Source: Paenibacillus phytorum (lineage in GTDB: Bacteria; Bacillota; Bacilli; Paenibacillales; NBRC-103111). From it: a stretch of 36,243 bases of DNA. The DNA lies in the NCBI RefSeq assembly GCF_013141715.1, contig NZ_WHOA01000167.1, positions 1-36,243 on the forward strand, written 5' to 3'. Below the pieces are notes generated by a model. It saw nothing but the letters and a program-made list of their open reading frames with translations. It made no database searches and was not told the origin of the DNA. Positions 9,983-16,606 of this stretch are shown piece after piece. The stretch's first letter is position 1, and each line of letters opens with the position of its first letter. The position numbers and the translations under genes were made by a program.

Positions 9983-10360
9983 CCTATTTCTCCTCCAAAT
10001 AAAACAGTTTGGTTTTCATTAAAGTGCTTTTACTTTGCGGTATGGAGATAGATTCGCTAATATTACCATTTAGGAACGTTTGCAATTCCCAATTTTTACT
10101 ATGCGAGAAATGCGCGTTTTGTTGGCGACCTTCTTCTTTAGAACGCTTGAACTTGTTATCACCCCCTCAATAATTCAAGACTCTCAATTTTACTCGAGAG
10201 AAGTTTTGTAAACGTTACATAAACGCTTTCCGATAATTGTAGATGTGATATTCTTTTAGCGGATCATGTAACACTTTAAAAATGAAGTTTATTAATCGCA
10301 GTATAAGCATGCTAATGATTTAAATATTAAATTTTCAGTTGTACATTGAGTATCCTAAAA

Positions 10361-10412
10361 TATATATATTTATCCCGGAAAGTGAACATTTACAATATCC
10401 TCAAAAATAAAT
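10361..10412 (-). promoter_or_regulatory. Candidate promoter with box resembling the 14.7 and 15.7 kb promoters
   Basis: On the minus strand a -35-like ATGTTC (10384-10389), a 17-base spacer and a TATATA -10 (10361-10366) are preceded by a block at 10391-10412. That block matches the conserved box of the two promoters at 14.7 and 15.7 kb at most positions: plus strand TACAA, TATCC, then a run of A. The match is imperfect and the upstream spacing is shorter, so shared regulation is a guess. It would serve the phosphoesterase-RND-LamG set. Confidence 0.3.
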
Positions 10413-10450
10413 ATGGGAACACTTGTATATTTGTTAGTGTAATTGGCCAT

Positions 10451-10503
10451 ATCGGCAATGAAATGGGGGAGAGCTAAGCTCCCCCCCCCATTTCATTGCC
10501 GAT
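10451..10503. repeat. Long inverted repeat with C9 tract
   Basis: The arm ATCGGCAATGAAATGGGGG (10451-10469) is repeated in inverse orientation ending at 10503, and the pairing extends through GAGCT near the centre. One arm carries a run of nine C (10481-10489) against five G on the other side, so a small bulge forms. There is no T-run on either side, so this is not a standard intrinsic terminator. It may be a mobile-element footprint or a transcript-end hairpin for the permease operon. Confidence 0.6.
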
Positions 10504-10700
10504 CAATCCTCAATTTCGTTAATGCGATCAATTTAACTTTTATTGTTATTCTTACAAAAATTCGATGGTCGATGGTCGCACTGCTTAGCCGGTTAACGTC
10601 GAGTCTTTTCCATGAGAAATTGTCGCATTTAATAGCCAAATATTTCCATTTAAAGCATACCCGATGCACCTGATTTGTAAGAATCATCTGCCACAACATG

Positions 10701-12353
10701 TTACACGCTGACTGACTTACTCCCTGTCAATTTAAAGAAAATCAATAAAGATATAATCGTTGTGATAGTAAGTATGCTGGATATCGCTGCAGCCGTTCCG
10801 TAACTTGATTTGATTACCTCCGCATATATGGCAACGGACAACGTTTTGGTACTGCCGGTATAAAGGATAATTGACGCGCTTAATTCATTAATGACGCTTA
10901 TCCAACTCATGATCGCCCCGGCAAGCACACCCGGCAGCATCATGACCGACGTAATCTTAAAGAAGGTTTTCACTGGGGAACATCCCAAACTGATGGATGC
11001 CTCTTCTATGCTGGGACTGATCTGGTACAGAATGGCTGCGCTGGATCGAAGCGTATAGGGAAGCTTTCTTACAATATAAGCTATGACCAGAATCATGACC
11101 GTTCCGCTCAGCAGCATCGGCTTCTTGTTAAAAGCCAGAAGAAGGGTTAAACCAATCACAGAACCCGGCAAAATATACGGTAGCATCGTAACCGTATCAA
11201 TCACCGAGGTTAACAGATTCTTCTTCCTGATTGATACATAAGCTATGAACATTCCCAATATCACAATAATGGATATGGCTATTAATCCAAAAATGTAAGT
11301 ATTGGTTACAGATTGCCATAGTGTTCGAAAGACCGATCTGTAGCTGTCCAGGGATAAAGACGCTAGAAACCGGGTGCCTTTCGTCTCCAAGAAGGATGTC
11401 ACCACGACGGTCACCTGAGGGATAATAGCTAGGAACACGACGATATAAATGGCGACATGGGCCAATATCCCTTTGATTCCTTCAAATGCAACTGGCTGTA
11501 TCGGTCTCAAGGAACTCATTGCAAAAGATTTTTTATTGATAATATAATTTTGTCCAATGAACAAAAAGACTGTTATAAGCACCATAATAATAGCCATTGC
11601 CGCTGAAAAATTTGCCTCTCCACCCACTTCGCTGATAAATTCGGAATAGATCATAACCGGCATTACATTAAAGCCTTCTCCTATAAGCATCGGGGTGCCG
11701 AAATCCTCGATAGCATTCATAAAGACCAACAGAGAACCGGCCAACAATGTTGGAGCAATCAACGGCAGGATGATAGTAAAAACTTTCTTAACTGGATTGC
11801 ATCCCAGGCTTTCGGCAGCTTCGCTGAGTGATTCATCAACCTTCTTCAAGGCTCCAGACACATAGAGATATATGTAAGGGTATAATTTCAAAGTCAGTAC
11901 AAGCAGCATCCCTCCAAAGCCATATATGCTAGGAAGCTGGATCCCCAAAGCTTGAAAGAACTTCGTGATCACACCACTACGACCGCATAAAATCACCCAA
12001 GAGTACGCTCCGATAAATGGCGGTGACAACATCGAGATGATAATCAGGATATCAATTAATTTTTTGCCTTTAACCTTGTATGCCGTCATGAGATAGGCCA
12101 AAGGGGCGCCGATCAATACCGCAAGAAAGGTTACGCAGCTGCTAATCATAAAACTGTTAATAAGCCCGCGATAATAATATTTTTTCTGGAAAAACTTAAT
12201 AAAATTGTGAAATGTAAATGCTCCTGTTTTCGAATTTTCAAAACCGCTCACCAGTAAGGAGAACATAGGGTAGATCAGGAATACGGCTAATACGATGGCT
12301 ATACCCAAGGTTATGGCTGTCCAGAAATTAAACCTAAACTTGAACTTTTTCAT
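10701..12353 (-). CDS. ABC importer permease, fused two-domain FbpB/AfuB type
   Basis: A 550-residue inner-membrane permease with about twelve transmembrane segments arranged as two MetI-like halves. Each half has its own EAA loop for docking the ATPase: EAAESLGCNPVKKVF in the first and EASISLGCSPVKTFF in the second. This fused design is typical of Fe(III) (FbpB/SfuB), sugar-phosphate (AfuB) and 2-aminoethylphosphonate importers. Its start overlaps the end of the ATPase gene by 20 bases, which indicates translational coupling. It is last in the binding protein-ATPase-permease operon. The sequence alone does not settle the substrate; the neighbouring PHP phosphoesterase favours a phosphorylated organic compound, and iron is the alternative. 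Confidence 0.9.
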   Translation of the reverse strand: MKKFKFRFNFWTAITLGIAIVLAVFLIYPMFSLLVSGFENSKTGAFTFHNFIKFFQKKYYYRGLINSFMISSCVTFLAVLIGAPLAYLMTAYKVKGKKLIDILIIISMLSPPFIGAYSWVILCGRSGVITKFFQALGIQLPSIYGFGGMLLVLTLKLYPYIYLYVSGALKKVDESLSEAAESLGCNPVKKVFTIILPLIAPTLLAGSLLVFMNAIEDFGTPMLIGEGFNVMPVMIYSEFISEVGGEANFSAAMAIIMVLITVFLFIGQNYIINKKSFAMSSLRPIQPVAFEGIKGILAHVAIYIVVFLAIIPQVTVVVTSFLETKGTRFLASLSLDSYRSVFRTLWQSVTNTYIFGLIAISIIVILGMFIAYVSIRKKNLLTSVIDTVTMLPYILPGSVIGLTLLLAFNKKPMLLSGTVMILVIAYIVRKLPYTLRSSAAILYQISPSIEEASISLGCSPVKTFFKITSVMMLPGVLAGAIMSWISVINELSASIILYTGSTKTLSVAIYAEVIKSSYGTAAAISSILTITTIISLLIFFKLTGSKSVSV

Positions 12354-13470
12354 GTTTTCTCACTTCCTTGATTAAGCTCCGTTCTCCGTCTTCGGTAAAC
12401 ACGTTAATTTGTTCACTCTTTGGAGCCAGATGGAGCCTGTCCTTTAACTCATAAAAATTGCCCATTTGGCTCAAGTCTTGGACGAATTCGCAGGACAATC
12501 CCGCATCTACCGTCATATTGTCCCGGAAGGTTACCTGATAATTGATATATTGGCCCAGGAAAGTGCTTTTGCTAATTATTGCTTCCAAGCCGCTTGGCGC
12601 AACAGAAAATTGTTCGGGTCTAATCGCAATCATGATGTTCATCCCATCTGTCACATCATCAACCAAATTATGTATAGGTATCGAATAGCCGTCCTTGAAC
12701 ATGATACGTTTTTCGTTTCCATTCAACTTAATCGTTCCCTTAAAGAAGTTGGAATGACCAATGAAACTCGCTACAAATTTATTGGCTGGACGGGTGTATA
12801 TCTCTCTTGGCTTTCCAACCTGCTGAATCACGCCTTCCTTCATGACTGCAATTCGATCGGATATGGCCAAGGCCTCTTCTTGATCGTGGGTTACATAGAC
12901 AGTGGTTATACCCACATCCCTTTGTATATCCCTAATCGCAGTTCGCATGTCAATCCTCAGCTTGGCGTCCAGATTCGAAAGCGGTTCGTCCATTAGAAGA
13001 ACACTAGGGCGAATGACAATAGCCCTTGCCAGCGCCACACGCTGCTGCTGCCCCCCGGAAAGCTTCTCCGGAAGCCTTTCTTTGTATGGATCGATTTGTA
13101 CAACCTTCATAATTGTTTCCGTTCTTTTCTGCAACTCTGCTTTGGGGAGTTTTCTTAGTTTTAAGCCGTATTCTACATTTTGCTGAACCGTCAGGTGCGG
13201 GAAGATCGCGTAATTCTGAAATACCATACCGATGTTTCTCTTATGGGCCGGAATATCGTTGATTACTTGGTCGTCAAAAAGTATCTCTCCCTCCTCAATC
13301 GAGTTAAAACCCGCAATCATTCTCAGCAATGTCGTTTTACCGCAACCGGACGGTCCAAGAAGTGTGAAGAATTCGCCGTTCTTTATATCAACCGAAAGTC
13401 CCGGAATGATGGTCATTTTGCCGTTATCGTATTTCTTAACAACTTTATTAACTTGTATGGCTACGCTCAC
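12334..13470 (-). CDS. ABC importer ATPase, FbpC/PotA-like
   Basis: A 378-residue cytoplasmic ATP-binding subunit. Walker A is GPSGCGKTT (39-47), the Q-loop lies in GMVFQNYAIFPHLT, the signature is LSGGQQQRVALARA (137-150), Walker B with the D-loop is VLLMDEPLSNLDAK, and the switch His is in VYVTHDQEEA. Residues beyond about 240 form a TOBE-like regulatory region, as in FbpC, PotA and UgpC. The start codon is GTG, preceded by an excellent AAAGGAGG seven bases upstream. The gene follows the binding-protein gene after a 95-base gap that contains a strong stem-loop, and it overlaps the permease gene. It energises uptake by the fused permease. Confidence 0.93.
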   Translation of the reverse strand: MSVAIQVNKVVKKYDNGKMTIIPGLSVDIKNGEFFTLLGPSGCGKTTLLRMIAGFNSIEEGEILFDDQVINDIPAHKRNIGMVFQNYAIFPHLTVQQNVEYGLKLRKLPKAELQKRTETIMKVVQIDPYKERLPEKLSGGQQQRVALARAIVIRPSVLLMDEPLSNLDAKLRIDMRTAIRDIQRDVGITTVYVTHDQEEALAISDRIAVMKEGVIQQVGKPREIYTRPANKFVASFIGHSNFFKGTIKLNGNEKRIMFKDGYSIPIHNLVDDVTDGMNIMIAIRPEQFSVAPSGLEAIISKSTFLGQYINYQVTFRDNMTVDAGLSCEFVQDLSQMGNFYELKDRLHLAPKSEQINVFTEDGERSLIKEVRKHEKVQV

Positions 13471-13489
13471 TTAACTTCCTCCTTTGCTA

Positions 13490-13523
13490 TACAGGCCTGT
13501 AACACAAGTGTCACAGGCCTGTA
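13490..13523 (-). promoter_or_regulatory. Intercistronic stem-loop between binding protein and ATPase genes
   Basis: A 16-base arm (13490-13505) pairs with its inverse copy (13508-13523) with only one G-U wobble. Each arm contains the self-complementary ACAGGCCTGT. No U-tract follows, and the next element is the ATPase ribosome binding site. Such hairpins after the binding-protein gene commonly protect its mRNA or partly terminate transcription, so that binding protein is made in excess over the membrane components. Confidence 0.7.
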
Positions 13524-13565
13524 TAACAATTCTAGTTTCTATCGTGATGGAATTCCGGATTACTA

Positions 13566-14630
13566 TTAATTGCTTGTGTAAACCTCTTTAAACTTATCCA
13601 GCCATACCTGATTGTTAGCTAGTGCGGACTTCAGATCTTCTTGAACGATTTTGAATTCTGAAACCTGCTTTAATCCTGCTGGCGCAGGAACATCAGCCCT
13701 TGAAGCGCGCATATTGAGTTTCGCTGCTGTAAGGGACTGCAGTTCCTTGGATGTCAGGAAATCAACAAACTTTTTGGCATTTTCCATATTTTTTGCGCCT
13801 TTAATGATCTGTACAGTACCAGGGGATACGATAGCGCCCTCTTTCATATAGACAACTTCAACCGGAGAACCTTGTCTGACCGCAGCGGATGCCAACTCTT
13901 CATGAGTAAATCCAACAACGTATTCGCCATCAGCAACCCCCTTAGGTACTGCCGAGGAACTTGCAAGAAGCTTTCCGTCAAGATTCTTGGTTAGGCTTTT
14001 GATGTAATCCCAGCCCTTATTCTCATCTCCCGCTCCGATGGTCTGTAAGATGTTTTCGATATGAGTCAAGCCGGTTGATGATTTGGCAGGATCAGGAAAT
14101 GCTATCTTGCCTTTCAGCTTCGGGTTGAGAAGATCCGCATAGCCTTCAATCTTGATATCGCCAACAAGCTTCTTGTTCACCAGAAGCACCATCGGAATAA
14201 TGTTGTTTCGGGTAATCATTCCTTCAGTGTTTTTGACCGAGTCAATTAAATTGCTTTCATTCACTGATTTATATGGTTCAAACAACTGCTGTTTAGGAGC
14301 TGTAACCGACACTGTGCCTCCCCATTCAATATCACCGAGGGGTTTTGCCTGTTCGGCTTCGATCCTCTTAATAAGCTCTCCAGTACCAGCTGTAACGACT
14401 TCAACCTTAATCCCCGTTTTGGCTTCAAATTCAGGAATCACAATATTCATGACATCTGTAGCTGCTGCTGTATAAACGACAAGTGACTTTGATGTCTCGC
14501 TCTTTGCAACTTCCTTACTTGGGCTTGCACTCTGTAAGTCAGAGCCTGTCTTGCTTGTCGTTGCGCTTGTGCATCCAACGCTCAGCAGAATCATGCATGA
14601 TGTTAATAACAATCCGAAAGTCTTCTTCAT
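13566..14630 (-). CDS. ABC importer substrate-binding lipoprotein, Fe(III)/AfuA-like family
   Basis: A 354-residue periplasmic-binding-protein-like fold tethered outside the cell. The N-terminus has a Lys-Lys start, a hydrophobic core and a lipobox-like SVGC, so Cys20 is probably lipidated. The body matches the extracellular solute-binding family 1/6 that contains FbpA, AfuA and the aminoethylphosphonate-binding proteins: it opens with a VVYTAAATDVMN strand and has a conserved hinge region around FPDPAKSSTG. The start follows TTGGAGGAAATGG. It is the first gene of the importer operon, about 30 bases downstream of a well-formed promoter. The tyrosine pair typical of iron binders cannot be identified with certainty, so the ligand stays open. 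Confidence 0.88.
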   Translation of the reverse strand: MKKTFGLLLTSCMILLSVGCTSATTSKTGSDLQSASPSKEVAKSETSKSLVVYTAAATDVMNIVIPEFEAKTGIKVEVVTAGTGELIKRIEAEQAKPLGDIEWGGTVSVTAPKQQLFEPYKSVNESNLIDSVKNTEGMITRNNIIPMVLLVNKKLVGDIKIEGYADLLNPKLKGKIAFPDPAKSSTGLTHIENILQTIGAGDENKGWDYIKSLTKNLDGKLLASSSAVPKGVADGEYVVGFTHEELASAAVRQGSPVEVVYMKEGAIVSPGTVQIIKGAKNMENAKKFVDFLTSKELQSLTAAKLNMRASRADVPAPAGLKQVSEFKIVQEDLKSALANNQVWLDKFKEVYTSN

Positions 14631-14660
14631 TCCATTTCCTCCAAGTAATCATTATGTATT

Positions 14661-14735
14661 ACATATCTATCTTATTGAATTAAAGCTAGGTGAACAATCC
14701 GAAAATATCGTACAAATATCCTTAAAAATGAACTT
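14661..14735 (-). promoter_or_regulatory. Promoter of the ABC importer operon with upstream regulator box
   Basis: On the minus strand: -35 TTGTTC (14692-14697), a spacer of exactly 17 bases, -10 TAAGAT (14669-14674). This places the transcript start about 30 bases before the ATG at 14630. Upstream of the -35 lies a box (14711-14735) reading AAGTTCATTTTTA, any base, GGATA, any base, TTGTA. The same layout recurs before the PHP leader gene. Imperfect direct repeats of about 11 bases run through the box, which suits an AraC-type response regulator. Confidence 0.7.
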
Positions 14736-14774
14736 GTTTGGAGATTATCCATTTTACAGGAAATGCAGTCGGTC

Positions 14775-14826
14775 AAAATCAAAACAGACAGCATATGCAA
14801 AGGTTACTACCTGCATGTGCTGTCTG
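14775..14826 (-). terminator. Intrinsic terminator of the PHP gene
   Basis: A 15-base arm at 14785-14799 pairs with 14812-14826 with one mismatch. On the minus strand the stem is followed by TTTTGATTTT. It starts 9 bases after the PHP stop codon at 14835 and separates that transcript from the importer operon promoter. Confidence 0.85.
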
Positions 14827-14834
14827 CCCTCTAA

Positions 14835-15635
14835 TCAAACCACGTGAACATTTCCAACAAAATAAAGAGGTGATTTCAGGCGCGCCCTTCCATGCCAGTC
14901 CGTTCCGCCAGATACTTTCAAATCTAACTTCTCGCAGCAAAGTTCATACCAATTGGATTCTTGGGGAGAATGTTCAGGATAATAGGCTTCGATGCCATCT
15001 AACCCCAAATCTTTCATTTGCTTAAACATATTTAATTCTTCATCCAGGCTCAACTTCATTAGTTTAGGATGCGCCAGAAATACGTTTCCGCCACTTTTTT
15101 TAATAACATCGAAGCTCTTTTCAATCGGAGCAGAATATTCCTGTCCTACGAATTTGAAACAATAATCAACAAAGCCCGGGTATTGCTCCCAACCGCTAAA
15201 CAATCCATCCTTCAACATTGCAGAGAATACATCTGATAGGTAAAACCCTTTTCTCTTTCGATTATGGTTCAACACTTGTTCCCAAGAATAGCCGTACTTA
15301 TGAGCTATATATATTTCAAAAGTATACTTTGTGTATTCTGTAGCTTTTGCAGTTAAATCATCCAACAATTCTAGTAACGCAGTGTTTTTTATGTCTATAC
15401 CATAACCAAGAATATGTACGTGCTTTTGACCAATGCGAGATGAAATCTCTACACCGGGTATTGTCTCAATATTCGTTCCTGCAGCAGCTGTCATGAAGGC
15501 TTCTACCCCATCAACAGTATCGTGGTCAGTTAATGCTACTGCGTCTATTCCATATATTTTGGCAAGGTCGATTAATTGTTCTGGGGTGTCTGTACCGTCA
15601 GAATGGCAGGAATGCATATGATAACTATATCTCAT
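14835..15635 (-). CDS. PHP-domain metal-dependent phosphoesterase
   Basis: A 266-residue cytoplasmic PHP-fold hydrolase of the TrpH/YciV kind. The metal ligands are visible: His6, His8 and Asp13 in HMHSCHSDGTD, Asp37-His38-Asp39 in LTDHD, Glu63 in GVEIS, a His in HVHILGYG, AHPK in the middle, and GTDWHG near the C-terminus. Relatives hydrolyse phosphomonoesters or nucleotide phosphates. The start has a distant AAGGGA and overlaps the stop of a 15-residue leader peptide by four bases, so translation is probably coupled to it. It has its own promoter and terminator and lies between the importer and the two-component genes. A deleted paralogue occurs at 24890-25147. The substrate is unknown. Confidence 0.85.
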   Translation of the reverse strand: MRYSYHMHSCHSDGTDTPEQLIDLAKIYGIDAVALTDHDTVDGVEAFMTAAAGTNIETIPGVEISSRIGQKHVHILGYGIDIKNTALLELLDDLTAKATEYTKYTFEIYIAHKYGYSWEQVLNHNRKRKGFYLSDVFSAMLKDGLFSGWEQYPGFVDYCFKFVGQEYSAPIEKSFDVIKKSGGNVFLAHPKLMKLSLDEELNMFKQMKDLGLDGIEAYYPEHSPQESNWYELCCEKLDLKVSGGTDWHGRARLKSPLYFVGNVHVV

Positions 15636-15679
15636 GCTTTACTCAATCCCTTCTTGTACCCTTTGGCTGGCCTCATCAT
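15632..15679 (-). CDS. 15-residue leader peptide coupled to the PHP gene
   Basis: An ATG at 15679 lies six bases after a perfect AGGAGG, followed by 15 codons (MMRPAKGYKKGLSKA) and a TGA at 15632-15634 that overlaps the PHP start codon. The predicted transcript start of the upstream promoter lies about 30 bases before this ATG, the same distance as in the importer operon. The layout suggests that the leader is translated and feeds ribosomes to the PHP start. The peptide is basic (five Lys/Arg) and shows no family I recognise. Confidence 0.5.
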   Translation of the reverse strand: MMRPAKGYKKGLSKA

Positions 15680-15710
15680 TCCGTTCCTCCTAGTATTAAA
15701 ATTCATGTTA

Positions 15711-15783
15711 CATGTCCATGTTAATGAATTGAAATACAAAGAACAATACGAGAAAAAATACAACTATCCGTAAAAATGAACTT
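15711..15783 (-). promoter_or_regulatory. Promoter of the leader-PHP transcript with shared upstream box
   Basis: Minus strand: -35 TTGTTC (15741-15746), 17-base spacer, -10 TAACAT (15718-15723). The upstream box at 15759-15783 reads AAGTTCATTTTTA, C, GGATA, G, TTGTA, which is identical to the importer promoter box except at two positions. The box also lies the same distance from the -35, within one base. Joint control of both transcripts by the adjacent response regulator is likely. Confidence 0.7.
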
Positions 15784-15799
15784 ATATGAGATAATTTTC

Positions 15800-16606
15800 T
15801 TACTTACGTGACTTCTTAACGACTACCCGGTTGCTGGACTTCATAAAATCTGTGGGAGATGTGTTTGTATATTTTTTGAACACATTGCAAAAGTGCTTGT
15901 ATTCACTGAAGCCTGTCATATTAGATATTTCATATATCCGGTAGTTACCTGTGGCCAGCAGTTCTATAGCTTTCTGAATCCTGTATTTATTAAGGATATC
16001 CAGAAAAGTCTGGGAGGTAACTTCTTTCAATTTACGGCTCAAGTAACTCGGACTGACTCCCAGTTCATCCGCAATAGCTTCGATGCTCAACTTTTGCTGA
16101 TAATCACTTTTGATTCGTCGAATCGCTTCACTGACATAATTATTCTGTTTTTGTTCGGCTAAAAGATAACCATCCAACTCGATCAGATGGGTATGGCCAA
16201 TCGGGTTCGTGATGATGTCATCATAAACCTTGCCCTGCCTGTTGTTGCGATTGATATTCTCGATAACTTCTGCAAGCTTCATTTCATCCACAGGCTTTAA
16301 TAAATATTCAAACACCTTCAATGAAATAGCCTGCTTGGCATATTCGAATTCGGAATAGCTTGTCAGAATTATGCTTTGGAACGGATATATTCTCAAAGCT
16401 TGCTCCACCATTTCTATCCCATTCATGACAGGCATCCTGATATCTGTAATCACCAAGTCGGGCCGATGCTGCCCAATCAATTGGAGTCCTTTCTCTCCGT
16501 CCTCGGCATCTCCTACAACCATACATTGCATAGACAGCCAATCAACGGTGTAAACAAGCCCTTTTCTAATAATCTCCTCGTCTTCAACGATGACCACCCT
16601 CAGCAC
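15800..16606 (-). CDS. Response regulator, REC plus AraC-type HTH (YesN-like, short)
   Basis: A 268-residue cytoplasmic DNA-binding regulator. Residues 1-120 form the receiver domain, with the acidic pocket EDE (8-10), phosphoacceptor Asp55 in DLVITDIRMP, the Thr/Ser switch in ILTSYSEFEYAK and Lys in YLLKPVD. Residues 165-268 carry two helix-turn-helix motifs of AraC/XylS type (LSIEAIADELGVSPSYLSRKL and IYEISNMTGFSEYKHFCNVF). It is much shorter than YesN proteins, because the linker is almost absent. The start is GTG. It overlaps the kinase gene by seven bases, and the ribosome binding site lies in a run of nine G at the kinase end. It probably controls the importer and PHP promoters. Confidence 0.92.
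   Translation of the reverse strand: MLRVVIVEDEEIIRKGLVYTVDWLSMQCMVVGDAEDGEKGLQLIGQHRPDLVITDIRMPVMNGIEMVEQALRIYPFQSIILTSYSEFEYAKQAISLKVFEYLLKPVDEMKLAEVIENINRNNRQGKVYDDIITNPIGHTHLIELDGYLLAEQKQNNYVSEAIRRIKSDYQQKLSIEAIADELGVSPSYLSRKLKEVTSQTFLDILNKYRIQKAIELLATGNYRIYEISNMTGFSEYKHFCNVFKKYTNTSPTDFMKSSNRVVVKKSRK

Larger units (their letters stand above)
9983..10700. other. Gene-poor interval between operons
   Basis: This 718-base AT-rich interval separates the ABC importer from the phosphoesterase operon. I see no convincing protein gene; the short open frames lack ribosome binding sites and family resemblance. It contains a long inverted repeat (10451-10503), a candidate minus-strand promoter box (10361-10412), and a weak cre-like sequence around 10205-10232 (GGAAAGCGTTTATG on the minus strand). 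No clear terminator follows the permease stop at 10701. The minus-strand leader to the gene at 9982 would be about 370 bases long if the candidate promoter is used. Confidence 0.5.

Noticed and set aside
10141..10180. Possible leader peptide behind GAGGGGGTGATAAC before the phosphoesterase gene
   Set aside because: The only start codon (GTG) overlaps the purine tract, and the other frame has no start codon.
10205..10232. CcpA cre-like site
   Set aside because: GGAAAGCGTTTATG has a good core but misses flanking bases of the consensus and lies far from the gene; kept only as a note.
10443..10699. Short open frames on both strands right of the C9 hairpin
   Set aside because: No ribosome binding site, no recognisable motif, and partly made of the hairpin arm.
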